Shown piece after piece: positions 1 through 10,307 of a DNA stretch of 64,000 nt. The translations under genes were made by a program, and so were the position numbers. How positions within the stretch are numbered: the stretch's first letter is position 1; every line of letters starts with the position of its first letter. The notes beneath the pieces are model-generated. The model made no database searches. It worked only from the letters and a program-made list of their open reading frames with translations, and was not told the origin of the DNA. Source of the DNA: Tritrichomonas musculus (lineage: Eukaryota > Parabasalia > Tritrichomonadida > Tritrichomonadidae); the NCBI GenBank assembly GCA_039105265.1, contig JAPFFF010000021.1:1240001-1304000 (forward strand), read 5' to 3'.

Positions 1-471
1 AATAAGTTTTGCTGTAGGTTTATAATGTATATATATATATATGAATAAAACTTCTTTTTTAGTTAATATATTAATCTAAATAATGATTAGCTAAAAAGAT
101 CCTATTTATATTCTAAGAGGAAGTTTCTTTTTTGTATTAGTTTGAGATTATTTATTGATTGCAAAATGAGTTTTTGACTTTTAAATTGATATTTGGTAGA
201 TTTAGTTTATTTTATTTTCAATTGAAAATTTGAAAGAATATAGTGAAATCATTCCATGTGAATTCTCAAATTTTTTGATGAATGTTTTAAAAATCGTTTT
301 AACCGATATTTCTTTAAAAACTATTACTTTTATTTCATTTTCTTATTAAGTATTTGATTATTTTTTTAGACTAATATATTTGAGTTTTTCATTTCATTAT
401 TAACGTCTATATTTTAAATTTTGAATGATCCTTTCAAAGCTTTCTATCAAATTGAAGTAAATTTTAATTGA
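1..471. other. AT-rich intergenic stretch at window edge
   Basis: No gene, tRNA or clear repeat is visible. There is a short TA run near bases 24-42 and many homopolymer A/T tracts. It is probably the spacer and promoter side of the coiled-coil gene that starts at 472. Any gene lying further left is outside the window. Confidence 0.6.
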
Positions 472-1884
472 ATGCTGAAAACTGCGCCTCAGTCGGCACG
501 CGCAAATCAAAAAGTCAAAGCACCGAAATATGCATATCGGAAACAAGGAGAATTTAGTGTTACAGAGATTGTTCAATCAATAACAAATGGCTTACCAATT
601 AAATCTGTTGATCCAGACTTATATCCATACATATATCCAGTATTAAAATCTAGAAAGACACATCTTGTACAAGAAAATAACATATTTGCTGCACGTGCTG
701 TTAATGATGCAATTCGTGAAATTAATCTTTATTATTACAAACAAAATAAAAAGCTCGAAGCTCAAAAACTAAAGGAAAAGGAAAAAGAAGAAAATGAAGG
801 AAATGAGAATACAGAAAATGAAGAAAATGATAATTCAACTGACGAATTTACTCAAGAAGATTTAAACGATGCTGTTCATTTAGCTTTGAATGAGCAATAT
901 GATCAAATTGATCCTCATATTTATGAAAGCCTTACCAAAGAACTTCGAAGACAACAACAGAAAGCAATCCGTCAAGCAAACTTTCAAAAAGCAGGAGTTT
1001 TTGATGAAACAGCCAGACGAATATTAGTTCTTGATTCAGAAATCAAATATAATGAAATAACATCTTCTCGTGCACAAGAATACACCCAGAAAGCTCAAAT
1101 TTTAAAAACCGGTGTATCTGATTTAAAAGGAGATCGAGAAGCTAAATTAGCAGAAGAAAGACGGAAACGAGATGAAGACATCAGTGAAATGCGTAAAGGC
1201 CTTATGGAAAAAATCCAAGATTTTGATAAAAAATATGATGTTGAGTTAGATGATATTCCACTTCAATTTAAGAAGTTTTCATCAACATATTTGAATATGA
1301 GAGTTCAAGAAAAGTTTTTAATGAAATCAAAACGGTATGAAGATGCTACTGCAATGAAACAGCAAGCTGATCTGCTTCAATCTGAAGAAGAAGCCATGTT
1401 TAGAGTGAGATATGAGGCTGATCTTGATTCAAAGCGAAATGAAATTATAAAACAAGCTGAAAATCAGATTTATGCTAGAGAGGAAACAGCTAATCGCAGA
1501 TTTTTAAAAATCGAAAAAGATTATCAAAGAGAGATAGAAAATTCTGAAAAAGCTTTAAGCCATTGTGAAAATCACGCAACTGAGATGGAACAGCTAGCAG
1601 CTGTTGCTAATCCAACAGCTCCAACATCAGCTAGATCTAATTATAATCCAAATAATAGTAGTAACAGAACTATTCCCCAATCAGCGCGTGCTGGCACATT
1701 GAGAAGATCAACAAAATCTACACGAAAAGATCGGAGGAGTGTTAGAACAGCTAGAGACTTAAGGACTCCTCAAGATATTTCATTCGAGAGAGATTCTGTA
1801 GACGCATTTAAACAGAGAAGGGCTATTAATAATATCATGTATTCGAGTCGTGGTCTTCCTAGTATTCGTAAATCTGTTCCTTAG
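472..1884 (+). CDS. Coiled-coil protein of unknown function
   Basis: A 470-residue open frame beginning with an ATG. I do not recognise a named family. The N-terminal ~95 residues look globular (LYPYIYPVLKSRKTH). There is a Glu/Lys/Asn-rich acidic patch around residues 97-125, then a long charged helical region from about 150 to 390 with heptad-like spacing. The C-terminus (about 395-470) is basic and Ser/Thr-rich. SAR motifs recur at both ends (PQSARANQ, PTSARSNY, PQSARAG), which look like short linear motifs of a cytoskeleton-associated protein; that role is inference. The next gene on the same strand (APRT) starts about 170 bases after its stop, so the two need not share a transcript. Confidence 0.8.
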   Translation: MLKTAPQSARANQKVKAPKYAYRKQGEFSVTEIVQSITNGLPIKSVDPDLYPYIYPVLKSRKTHLVQENNIFAARAVNDAIREINLYYYKQNKKLEAQKLKEKEKEENEGNENTENEENDNSTDEFTQEDLNDAVHLALNEQYDQIDPHIYESLTKELRRQQQKAIRQANFQKAGVFDETARRILVLDSEIKYNEITSSRAQEYTQKAQILKTGVSDLKGDREAKLAEERRKRDEDISEMRKGLMEKIQDFDKKYDVELDDIPLQFKKFSSTYLNMRVQEKFLMKSKRYEDATAMKQQADLLQSEEEAMFRVRYEADLDSKRNEIIKQAENQIYAREETANRRFLKIEKDYQREIENSEKALSHCENHATEMEQLAAVANPTAPTSARSNYNPNNSSNRTIPQSARAGTLRRSTKSTRKDRRSVRTARDLRTPQDISFERDSVDAFKQRRAINNIMYSSRGLPSIRKSVP

Positions 1885-2043
1885 ATGTTTATTTTATCAT
1901 ATTATTTGTAAAAAATAAACTTGTAGTCACATAACTTTTTTATTGAATTAAATGTTTATTCAATTTTTTTTTTTCAATCATGATTCTTCAAAATTCTGTT
2001 AAACGTTGCGAAGAATTGAATAAGCTGTTTTAGTGATTTTTTT

Positions 2044-2050
2044 TCATTTC
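2044..2050 (+). promoter_or_regulatory. Putative initiator (Inr) of the APRT gene
   Basis: TCATTTC with its central A at 2046, ten bases upstream of the ATG at 2056. It fits the TCA+1Y(T/A) initiator known from Trichomonas vaginalis, which normally lies within about 20 bases of the start codon. Motif and spacing are visible; function is inferred. Confidence 0.5.
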
Positions 2051-2055
2051 TTGGA

Positions 2056-2604
2056 ATGACAACTCCACAAGATATTGAATATGTTAAAAAGCATGTAAGA
2101 GAGGTTCCCGATTTTCCAAAGAAAGGAATTATATTTATGGATATCACAACTGCTACCAAGGATGCCAAAGCTATGAATCTTATGACTGAATATCTATATC
2201 AGCAATTTAAAGACCAAAACATTGATTATATTGCAGGAATTGAATCACGTGGTTTTATCTTTGGTGCAGCTCTTGCCTATAGAATGAACAAAGGTTTCGT
2301 TCCAATTCGAAAACCAAATAAGCTTCCATGTAAAAAGATCACTGAATCATATTCTTTAGAATATGGAAAAGACTCACTTGAAATGCATGAAGACTCATTT
2401 CCAAAAGATTCTAACATTTTAATCATTGACGATTTGTTAGCAACTGGTGGATCAGCTACTGCAGCATGCAATTTAGTCAAAAAAGCTGGTGGTAAAATTG
2501 CCGCTGTTGCTTTTGTCATTGAACTTGATCCTCTCAAAGGAAGACAAAAACTTGAATCCCAAGGAATTAAAGTTGTTTCAATGCTACATTATAATACTTT
2601 TTAA
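2056..2604 (+). CDS. APRT: Adenine phosphoribosyltransferase
   Basis: Converts adenine and PRPP to AMP and pyrophosphate in the cytosolic purine salvage pathway. Parabasalids depend on purine salvage. The 182-residue length is normal for the family. The N-terminus has VPDFPKKGIIFMDIT, the family signature around residues 17-31. It is followed by GIESRGFIFGAALA, and the PRPP-binding motif ILIIDDLLATGGSA lies at about residues 121-134 with both acidic residues and the TGG turn intact. The start is supported by a TCATTT initiator ten bases upstream. The enzyme looks complete. The C-terminal tail is short. Hypoxanthine/xanthine enzymes of the same fold are less likely because of the family-specific N-terminal signature. 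Confidence 0.95.
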   Translation: MTTPQDIEYVKKHVREVPDFPKKGIIFMDITTATKDAKAMNLMTEYLYQQFKDQNIDYIAGIESRGFIFGAALAYRMNKGFVPIRKPNKLPCKKITESYSLEYGKDSLEMHEDSFPKDSNILIIDDLLATGGSATAACNLVKKAGGKIAAVAFVIELDPLKGRQKLESQGIKVVSMLHYNTF

Positions 2605-2901
2605 TTTTAATTTCAGATAGTAAACGTTCGAAGTCGAAGAAAAAATGTATTACTGTTAAAATATTTTAACAACTTTTATGATCAAAAGCTCTGTACTTTA
2701 CTGTAATATATATATATATTGAATACTCAATAAAAATATACGTTCTTTTGTCAAATTAGAAAAGGCGTATAAATATAATGAATAAATAAAAGAATTAATT
2801 AATACAAATTTTATACAACATTTATACATATACTATAATTACAATTTTTTTTAAAACTGGTTAATATGCTTTTTGGGGAAAAAAATTCAAATATGTTTTT
2901 C

Positions 2902-5361
2902 TCATCTCTTTGAAAATTGAATATTTACCCATTTTGGTGCAGAATATCCAGGTGACTGAGACGAAATAATCTTTGAATTTGCAAATAAGGAATTTTTAGG
3001 CTTTGTCATTCTAAAAAGTGTTTTTGGACCAAATTTGCCAAGTCTCCTTTGATTAACATACTCTATATCGTCATTGCTACTCTCTTCTTCATCATCTTGT
3101 AAATGATCGGATAATATCCCTGTAGTCTGATTATGTGAAATTGGTTTATGCTGATTTTGATTGTGATTCTTAGTTTTACCAATTGTTGGTTGAAGTAAAT
3201 CAGTTTCGTTGGAATCTACTGGAGGAACAATATTTTTCTTTTTAGTAGTTGTGGTTTGCTTTGTTGGAATATCTGAATTTGGAAAAATGTTAATATTGCT
3301 AATTGAATCATTTGTTTCTTTCTTTTTCTTTATAACATCATTTTTAGTAACTTTAGCTTTTGGTTTACTATTGCTGGTCAAATTATTACTGATATCAGTA
3401 AAGGCAATAGTGCTGTTAATATTATAAATATCGTTTGTATTAGAATTATTATTTTTAATATTCGCATCAGTATTACTAATGCTTTTATTTTGTGTTTTTG
3501 TCTCATTATTTGTGTTACCTTTTTTCTTTTTAATATTTTTGGTAGTTCCTTTTTTCTTTGTTTTTCGATTTGTTTTGTTTGAATTATCCATAATTTTGAA
3601 ATCTGAATGGTCTTCGTTATTGTTATTTATATGATAATTAATATTTGTGAGATAGTTAAAAGTCGAATTAGGTTTAGAATTAGAAGAATCGCTTTCGATT
3701 GAATAGTTATTCATTTCGTTTTCATTTTCATTTCTTCTTTCTTCGTCATTTTTATTTTCATTGCTATCATTATTGTCACAGTCATCGCTATAATCATAAA
3801 CATCAACTTCAGAATTAAAGTTAATATGCCGATTTGGAGTAATTAACATGATTTCTCTTTCAACATAAGATGCTAAAGGAGATGAATTTTTTGTTAATAA
3901 ATGATATACACCTTCGCCGCATTTCGAACCGAGTTCTTTCCAAATTATTTCATCGTAAAGTACGCCAGCTCTTGGGCCTGATATTATACCGCCAAAAGAG
4001 CTTTCAACTGTGAAACTTTGAACAATGCCGAACTCTTTTCGAATGACAATTCGGCTTGCAGCTTTGCGTTCTTTTGGATATGAGAATTGGCAGGATCCCC
4101 AGCTAAATGCATCACTAAGAAAACTGATTATTCTTGGAAGTAATTTTTCTGTGTTAATTAATGATTCGCTACAATTTAAAAAAACTTCATCTTTGTGCGG
4201 AGCAATATTATTTGGGCATCCATAAGCAAAACAGCCGTTCAAACGAGAATGTCCATGAAAATCGATGTATACAGCTATTTTTCCGTTTGTTGATAATTGC
4301 TTGATTAAATTTTTTGTTGCTGTGATAACAGGATGAAGTGTTGGATTTGGATCTTGCCAAACACGATTAAGATCAACGCAGCTAAGGCCAATTCGATAAA
4401 ATCCTTCTACAACTCCATCAATATTTAGCATAGGTACTATTTTAATTATGTATTTGCTCACTAAGTATTTTGCTGCAGGATGATCTGATAATAAAAAATC
4501 AATTAATCCATGAAGTACATATGATCCATTTGATTCGCCAGGATGAACTCTTGCTGTAAAAAAAAGGTAATTGTTATTATTTTCTGCTATATTTCGAGGT
4601 GAGGTAATTGTTATTAATGGACAATCACGTCCTCCTAATGTTTGACATAAAATAGTTGATGAAAATATTGAAAAATGATTTTTTTGCCACTTGATTATAT
4701 TTCTTTGTAGATCTGAATATGTGTATGGAAGTGCATAGCAAAGATAAACTGTATCATTATCATATGGAAAACTTATTTTGAATTGAAGTGATGCACGTTT
4801 TCGAGAACTATCGCGTAATGTAATTCCATATTCGTAATTATAACCACCACGGCTCCATGATATTCCCCTTTCTTTTGCTCTTTTTTCAGAGTACCAAAAA
4901 ACTTTTAATCCTCCGTGATCAACTGTTGTTCCTTTATGAAATCCTGAAATATAAAAGGTGTATTTTATATCTTTTCTTACATTTTTCATCTGAAAATAAA
5001 ACCATTGGCAACTTCCAGATTTATTTTTATCATATTCTAAAATAAGATGATATGTATCAGGAGATAACTGATAGGCAAGGCTTAAATTTCCACTTTCAAA
5101 TCTTGAATTGAAACGTAGCGTTTTATCGGTTCGAACAACTGGTGGCTTTAAATTGATATTTGGATTTTCAATACTATAAATAAGTGTTCCTGAGTCCCAA
5201 AGATCGACTGGCCAACGAACTTTTTTATTCGATCCCATAGCAAATGGTTGTGGCTCTTTTGGTGGTTTTCCTTTATGAATTATAGTTAGAACATCTTTAA
5301 TTGATTCATGCGGTACAAATGTATATTGCTCATCATCTGAACCACTGTCACTTGATAACAT
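2902..5361 (-). CDS. Cytosolic carboxypeptidase, M14 family (tubulin deglutamylase type)
   Basis: An M14B/AGBL (CCP) metallocarboxypeptidase. This family trims glutamates from tubulin tails and is typical of organisms with axonemes. The N-terminal beta-rich domain characteristic of CCPs covers roughly residues 75-225 (SLAYQLSPDTYHLIL; YEYGITLRDSSRKR). The catalytic domain follows. Zinc ligands H273 and E276 are in HPGES, H369 is in DFHGHS, the substrate-binding stretch is DLNRVW, and the catalytic glutamate is E453 in FTVESSFGG. All key residues are present. After about residue 520 there is an Asn/Lys/Ser-rich low-complexity tail of ~230 residues, probably disordered, with a short conserved-looking basic end. 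The gene is divergent from VPS11, with 220 bases between the starts. The AGBL subtype (side-chain or branch-point specificity) cannot be told from sequence by eye. Confidence 0.9.
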   Translation of the reverse strand: MLSSDSGSDDEQYTFVPHESIKDVLTIIHKGKPPKEPQPFAMGSNKKVRWPVDLWDSGTLIYSIENPNINLKPPVVRTDKTLRFNSRFESGNLSLAYQLSPDTYHLILEYDKNKSGSCQWFYFQMKNVRKDIKYTFYISGFHKGTTVDHGGLKVFWYSEKRAKERGISWSRGGYNYEYGITLRDSSRKRASLQFKISFPYDNDTVYLCYALPYTYSDLQRNIIKWQKNHFSIFSSTILCQTLGGRDCPLITITSPRNIAENNNNYLFFTARVHPGESNGSYVLHGLIDFLLSDHPAAKYLVSKYIIKIVPMLNIDGVVEGFYRIGLSCVDLNRVWQDPNPTLHPVITATKNLIKQLSTNGKIAVYIDFHGHSRLNGCFAYGCPNNIAPHKDEVFLNCSESLINTEKLLPRIISFLSDAFSWGSCQFSYPKERKAASRIVIRKEFGIVQSFTVESSFGGIISGPRAGVLYDEIIWKELGSKCGEGVYHLLTKNSSPLASYVEREIMLITPNRHINFNSEVDVYDYSDDCDNNDSNENKNDEERRNENENEMNNYSIESDSSNSKPNSTFNYLTNINYHINNNNEDHSDFKIMDNSNKTNRKTKKKGTTKNIKKKKGNTNNETKTQNKSISNTDANIKNNNSNTNDIYNINSTIAFTDISNNLTSNSKPKAKVTKNDVIKKKKETNDSISNINIFPNSDIPTKQTTTTKKKNIVPPVDSNETDLLQPTIGKTKNHNQNQHKPISHNQTTGILSDHLQDDEEESSNDDIEYVNQRRLGKFGPKTLFRMTKPKNSLFANSKIISSQSPGYSAPKWVNIQFSKR

Positions 5362-5581
5362 ACGAATTCAAAATCGTTTTGTAAAAAGATTTTCGTATAT
5401 TTTTTAGACAAAAAAAGCAGTAAAAAAACATTATTTTTTATTTTAAATAAGACCAACTAAAAAATAAAGATTTTCTAATATATTTCTGATATAAAAAATA
5501 GCAAAAAAGAATGTTGATTTTTTGTATTGAAATTGTCACTTTTCTAAAAGAACAAAAAGAAAATTTTTTATATTTGTTTAT

Positions 5582-8254
5582 ATGACACAGTATCTTCAAG
5601 TTCTTTCTTTTTTTTCCAACACCCCAGTTCAAAGTCAAGCAATTGGTGCATCTATTCAGACTGATATTCCATGCACAACTTCAGGAAGTGGTTTTCTCTT
5701 TATTTCTGATTCTGAAAATAATATCTTTCGATTTGATCACCACTTTCAAGTTCAAAAAATCACAACTGAATTAGAATCAATTGGCTATCTTCAAGCTTCA
5801 CAAACTTCTCAAGAAATTTTAGCTTCGAGTATCAGCAATGAATCACCAAATACATATTCTATTGTTTTAGCAGATATTAACGATTTTTCTGAAATTACAG
5901 ATGGAATTCCCCGTTACAAGGCGCCTTCTTTCAACCTTCCAGTTAAAACAAAATCTACAGAAAGAGCAAGGTTTTTCACAGCTTCACCATCATTAAAGTT
6001 TATTGCATTTGTCACAGCTCCAAATGAAATACAAATTTTCAAAACTCCTCACTCAAATAAATCAAAGCCTTTTGTTTACAATTTTACTGGCACTGATATT
6101 ACAAATATGTTTATCACTGAAAGTGGTAAACTTTATATTACAACCGAAAGTTCTATTATTTCTTACGATTATAATTCAAAAGCAACTAAAACCTTAGAAA
6201 ATACAGGATGCCGCTCAAAGTTTGCATTTTTATATAATAACGAACAATTAGCTGTATGTAGAGATAGGACGATCACATTTTACGATGTAAATAATAAAAA
6301 TGAAACATTAGACTGTTCAGAAGGAAATGAAGGACCAGAATCTGTTGGTGGCCTTGGCCAATATTTCTATGCAACATATCCATGCAACTTCCAAGGCTCA
6401 AGTCAACGTATAAAAGTTATTGATCCAGTTTATAAACTTATTACATTCCAACAAAACTTAAAGCACCGTGCTGCATTTGTTCATATGCAGTGGGGAGCAC
6501 TTGTTACTATATTGCAAGATAAAAGTGTAATTATGAACTCAGAAATTTCAGACCAAAAGAAAGTTGATCGTTTTTGTGAGAAAAAGAAGTATGATGAAGC
6601 TTTAAATATGGCCACACAAATGAATCTTGGAGAAGCTGTTATTGCAAATATTCACAAACTTCAAGGTGATAGTTTATATTCAGCTACAAAATACGATCAA
6701 GCAATTGATCAATATATTCAAACATTAGGGTACACTGAGCCATCACATGTTATTCAAAAATTTGTCGAGCCAATACATGCAGAAAATCTCATGAAGTATC
6801 TTATTGCCCTACAAGACAAGAAACTTGCTACGAAGCAGCATACAACTCTTCTATTCAACTGTTATACTAAAGTTCGAGCTAAAGAAAAGCTAAAAAGTGC
6901 TGTCAACAAGTTTATTGAAGCAGCTAAAAAAGATGAAGAGCCTTTATTTGATGTTGAAACTGCTGTTGATGTTCTGAAACGAAATAATTATCAAGAATAT
7001 GCTGAAGAACTTGCAAAAGCATATCATAGAGATGGTCTTTACATTCAACTTCTTTACGAAAAGCAGAAATACAAGGAAATATTAGCTCATATTCAAAAAT
7101 TGTCTGGCCATTTTGTCATTTCACTTCTTTCTGATTATGGTAGTGAAATTATGGATAATTATCCTGAAGGATCATCTGAGCTTACGCAATTTTGCGTTAA
7201 ATGCTGCACAGATGGAATTCCAGATCTAAAAAGAGGTAGAGATGGAACAGGTGTTACAAAAATTCAGCCTGATGATCTTGCAATGATTTTTATGAATAAT
7301 GATGAAAAGCACTTTGATTTCCTTTATCAAATCTACCAAAAAGGACCAGAGAATCTTAATGAAAGAATATGGAATGTTCTCATCGAAATGGCGCTTCGTG
7401 CCAATTCACCAAAAGTTATGGATCTTCTTAAATGTCCTGATGCAAAATATTCAAATGAGCAAGCATTAGTATTTTTAACAGCTTTCAACCATGCAGAAGG
7501 CAAAAAGCTTATTTATGAAAAAATGGGTCTTTATACTTTAATTCTTCAAGAAGCAGATCCTAAAGATTGTCTCGCGATTTGTACAAAATATGGACACCAA
7601 GACAGAACTCTTTGGAGTGATGCTCTTGTTAAATTAAGTCACTCAGATTGTGATTCTGAAGTTTTATCAAACTTTTTGCAAAAGATTTTAGAAGAAGATG
7701 CATTACCATTCTTAACAATCTTGAAAGTTTTAAAGAACGCTGGAAATCACAGTTTCAAGACAATATTACCAATTGTTCAAGCAACTTTCAAGAAAGAGCA
7801 AGATCTTCTCAGGACAGCACAAAGTAAAATTAAAGATTGCAATGAAAGAGCTGCAGTAAATCGTGAAGTTGTCCAGAATTTGTCAACAAAGAATTTTATG
7901 ATTAATCAAAAGAAATGTGATAGATGTGGAGCTGATATTGAATCTGAAGCTAATCACTTTATGTGTGGTCACAGTTTCCACCTCAGGTGTTTGGACGATT
8001 CCTCTGCTGTTTGTCCACTTTGTAAAAATAAATATGAAGATATTTTAGAAAAGAAAATTACTAAAATGAAGGCAGCAAGAGATCAAACATCTGTTTTACA
8101 GAAGCTTGAAGAAGCTGGAGATGGATTCCAATTTTTGTTACAACAAGTAGGTGATTCTCTCTTTGCCTCAGGTGTTGATTTAATGTCATCAAAACAAGAT
8201 GATGAAAAAATTAACGAAGTAACTGAATTACTTAGAAGAATATCTCCAGAGTAA
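5582..8254 (+). CDS. VPS11: VPS11-like subunit of HOPS/CORVET tethering complexes
   Basis: Core scaffold of the CORVET and HOPS tethers that act on endosomes, lysosomes and vacuoles. The 890-residue protein has the expected order. An N-terminal beta-propeller-like region occupies about residues 1-330 (FRFDHHFQVQKITTELESIGYLQAS). A long alpha-solenoid with clathrin-repeat character follows (KYDEALNMATQMNLGEAV; LYSATKYDQAIDQYIQTLG). A C-terminal RING-type zinc finger lies at about residues 778-817, with CDRCGADI, MCGHSFHLRCL and CPLCKNKY. VPS18, VPS8 and VPS41 are related alternatives, but the length, the IDQYIQTLGYTEPSHVI-type block and the C-terminal RING fit VPS11 best. No intron is evident. 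Confidence 0.9.
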   Translation: MTQYLQVLSFFSNTPVQSQAIGASIQTDIPCTTSGSGFLFISDSENNIFRFDHHFQVQKITTELESIGYLQASQTSQEILASSISNESPNTYSIVLADINDFSEITDGIPRYKAPSFNLPVKTKSTERARFFTASPSLKFIAFVTAPNEIQIFKTPHSNKSKPFVYNFTGTDITNMFITESGKLYITTESSIISYDYNSKATKTLENTGCRSKFAFLYNNEQLAVCRDRTITFYDVNNKNETLDCSEGNEGPESVGGLGQYFYATYPCNFQGSSQRIKVIDPVYKLITFQQNLKHRAAFVHMQWGALVTILQDKSVIMNSEISDQKKVDRFCEKKKYDEALNMATQMNLGEAVIANIHKLQGDSLYSATKYDQAIDQYIQTLGYTEPSHVIQKFVEPIHAENLMKYLIALQDKKLATKQHTTLLFNCYTKVRAKEKLKSAVNKFIEAAKKDEEPLFDVETAVDVLKRNNYQEYAEELAKAYHRDGLYIQLLYEKQKYKEILAHIQKLSGHFVISLLSDYGSEIMDNYPEGSSELTQFCVKCCTDGIPDLKRGRDGTGVTKIQPDDLAMIFMNNDEKHFDFLYQIYQKGPENLNERIWNVLIEMALRANSPKVMDLLKCPDAKYSNEQALVFLTAFNHAEGKKLIYEKMGLYTLILQEADPKDCLAICTKYGHQDRTLWSDALVKLSHSDCDSEVLSNFLQKILEEDALPFLTILKVLKNAGNHSFKTILPIVQATFKKEQDLLRTAQSKIKDCNERAAVNREVVQNLSTKNFMINQKKCDRCGADIESEANHFMCGHSFHLRCLDDSSAVCPLCKNKYEDILEKKITKMKAARDQTSVLQKLEEAGDGFQFLLQQVGDSLFASGVDLMSSKQDDEKINEVTELLRRISPE

Positions 8255-8442
8255 GTTAAATGTGATAACTTTTTTTATTTTTTTATATGATTTTATTTTC
8301 ATAAAACGAGATTTATCTATTTTTTTTATATGAAAATAATTTTTTATTGAATTTAAATTGTTAAATGGTTGATTTTATTCAATTTTTTTTTGTTCAAGCA
8401 ACTTTTTCAATATTTACATCATGGTTGTTAAAATTTTATAAA

Positions 8443-9030
8443 ATGAGTTCAGTTTTTAAACAAGTAACAGCAAAATTTTACGTTGATTTATATCAATACT
8501 ACATAGGTGATTTAAAAAAGGCAGCTAAACTTGAAATATCTAGCAGAATTCTCAAATACGATCCTGATCTTGATGGTGTTATCCTAGGTTTTAGTAATGT
8601 TGAGTCCCTTCCAAAAGACAGAGCCATCAAAACATGTTTTTGCTATGCTGACTCTCCATTCGTTCATATTAGGATGCAAGCAACTTTTCTTGTTTTTAAG
8701 CCTTACCCAACATGCCAGCTTCCAGCAGCAGTTACTTTTATTTCATCATCTGCAATTTCTCTTACAATTTTTGATTATTTTCAAGGATATGTTGATTTGA
8801 ACCAGCACCGCGAAGATTGGTCTTTCAGAGCTGAAAGATGGGCAAAAAAGAAAAACGAATCAGAAAGTTTCGGGCAAAATGATTTTGTTATTGTGGAAGT
8901 TACAGATATTTGTCCAAATAACGATGGATATGTACTAAATGTAAAAATTATTTCAAAATCAGATATTCCTCCAATTGAGCCAATTGAAGCAGATGCGATA
9001 GAAGATATCCAAGACGAAAATGTTGAATAA
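8443..9030 (+). CDS. RNA polymerase I subunit RPA43-like (Rpb7/SHS2 family)
   Basis: Probable Pol I stalk subunit acting in the nucleolus in rRNA transcription. Family-like blocks are ILKYDPDLDGVILGFSNVE, then the OB-fold stretch PFVHIRMQATFLVFKPYPTC, and SSSAISLTIFDYFQGYVDL, which correspond in order to the SHS2 domain and the S1-like domain of RPA43. The C-terminus is short and acidic. The frame is open from an upstream ATG at 8365, but those 26 extra residues are hydrophobic and look like translated leader. I therefore prefer the ATG at 8443, where family-like sequence begins (MSSVFKQVTAKFYV). The stop codon sits in TAAATATT, overlapping a TAAA that could act as the polyadenylation signal, as known in trichomonads. 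RPB7 or RPC25 paralogues are possible alternatives. Confidence 0.75.
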   Translation: MSSVFKQVTAKFYVDLYQYYIGDLKKAAKLEISSRILKYDPDLDGVILGFSNVESLPKDRAIKTCFCYADSPFVHIRMQATFLVFKPYPTCQLPAAVTFISSSAISLTIFDYFQGYVDLNQHREDWSFRAERWAKKKNESESFGQNDFVIVEVTDICPNNDGYVLNVKIISKSDIPPIEPIEADAIEDIQDENVE

Positions 9031-9247
9031 ATATTAAATTATTTTATATTAAAATGAATGATATATGTCAATCTATAAAAAAAATACTAAATTGAACAAT
9101 CTTATATTTTTTACAAATAATTAAAAACATTTATTATCGAGTATGTTATATTTCATCTTGTAGCAAATAATTGCTCTAGAATCAAACTCTGAGTTTAAAC
9201 AGAATTTACAAACCAAAAAATAATATCATGTGATCTTATTCTGGATT

Positions 9248-10162
9248 TTATGTTGCTTCATTTTTCGTTGGTTCTGAAGTATTATCTGTTGGTTTTGAAG
9301 TAGGAGATTCAGTAAAAAATCCAACTGCTTGATCGAATTCAGTTTCAAAGTCAATTGTATCTTCTTCAGAAGCATCGCTCATTGTATCAAACCGATTTGT
9401 GCTTGATTGTAAATCAAATGCAACAGCAGCAGCCATTGCTGCTTCGTCCATATGATTCTGAGAATTTCCAGAACCTGTACTATTGCTAATATTATTTGCA
9501 TTTTGGTTAGTATTTAGATCCTGATTATTTTGAAGTTGTAAATTTTGTTGAATTTGTTGAGATTGTTGTAACTGTTGAGCTTGCTGCTGAATCAGTTGTA
9601 ATTGCTGGGGAGGTAGCATTTTTTCTATTTCTAGTAATTGTTCTTTGGTAAAATTAGGTAAAGGAGAATTTTCCAGCATTTTTGTTCTTGGATGTCCTCT
9701 TTTTGATTTTGTAGGATCACGTCTTGCCTCATCTTCTTCTGTGTAATCAATAATTTTTCCTTCAGATATTAGCTTTATGATTCTTATTCTAATATTTTTG
9801 TAAGGTGTGGCTGGAAACGTACGCCGCACTTTCTTCATAAAACTTTGTCCTAATGGCTTTCGTGTTCTTTTTGCCATTTCAATAAGAAACGAATCGATAT
9901 ATGAATATCCTTTACTATTTTCATCTTCATTAAATAAAATTTGATTAATATTAGTAACTTCCTTTTTAACAGTGTTTGAAGTATAGCGAATTCGTTTTAT
10001 TTCATTTTTAAAAGTTGGATAATCATAGGTATATGTCATATTTCCTTTTGCTAGTTCTTCAAATTCAGATGCCATTAAAAAGCATTGTGCTTGATACTCT
10101 TCAATAACTTTAGCAGAATCATCTAATAGTTCCTTCAGTGCTAGATTTGAAGTGGATTTCAT
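9248..10162 (-). CDS. Glutamine-rich protein of unknown function
   Basis: A 304-residue protein I do not recognise. The N-terminal ~110 residues are predicted mostly helical. A basic segment with TRKPLGQSFMKKVRRTF and a later KRGHPRTK patch could contact nucleic acid. A poly-glutamine tract spans about residues 186-215, followed by Asn/Ser-rich sequence. The C-terminus is acidic (DASEEDTIDFETEFDQ). Such composition is common in transcription or chromatin factors, but that is inference. A TCATTT initiator lies eight bases upstream of the ATG. It sits about 145 bases downstream of the ubiquitin protease gene on the same strand. Confidence 0.75.
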   Translation of the reverse strand: MKSTSNLALKELLDDSAKVIEEYQAQCFLMASEFEELAKGNMTYTYDYPTFKNEIKRIRYTSNTVKKEVTNINQILFNEDENSKGYSYIDSFLIEMAKRTRKPLGQSFMKKVRRTFPATPYKNIRIRIIKLISEGKIIDYTEEDEARRDPTKSKRGHPRTKMLENSPLPNFTKEQLLEIEKMLPPQQLQLIQQQAQQLQQSQQIQQNLQLQNNQDLNTNQNANNISNSTGSGNSQNHMDEAAMAAAVAFDLQSSTNRFDTMSDASEEDTIDFETEFDQAVGFFTESPTSKPTDNTSEPTKNEAT

Positions 10163-10166
10163 GTTT

Positions 10167-10172
10167 AAATGA
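10167..10172 (-). promoter_or_regulatory. Putative initiator (Inr) of the Q-rich protein gene
   Basis: TCATTT on the minus strand, central A at 10170, eight bases upstream of the ATG at 10162. It agrees with the trichomonad TCA+1Y(T/A) initiator. A CCTTTTATT tract lies a few bases further upstream. Confidence 0.45.
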
Positions 10173-10307
10173 AAAAATAAAAGGTAAAATATTGACCAAA
10201 ACCGTTATTGGGTACATCAAAAAAAGAAAATAAAAATAAAAACAAACAAGTATCCAATGTAAAAATTTAATCAAGAACATTTTAATACCAATAATAGATC
10301 TTTATAT

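Noticed and set aside
8365-8442. 26-residue N-terminal extension of the RPA43-like protein
   Set aside because: Hydrophobic, AT-driven sequence with no family similarity; the downstream ATG at 8443 begins the conserved part.
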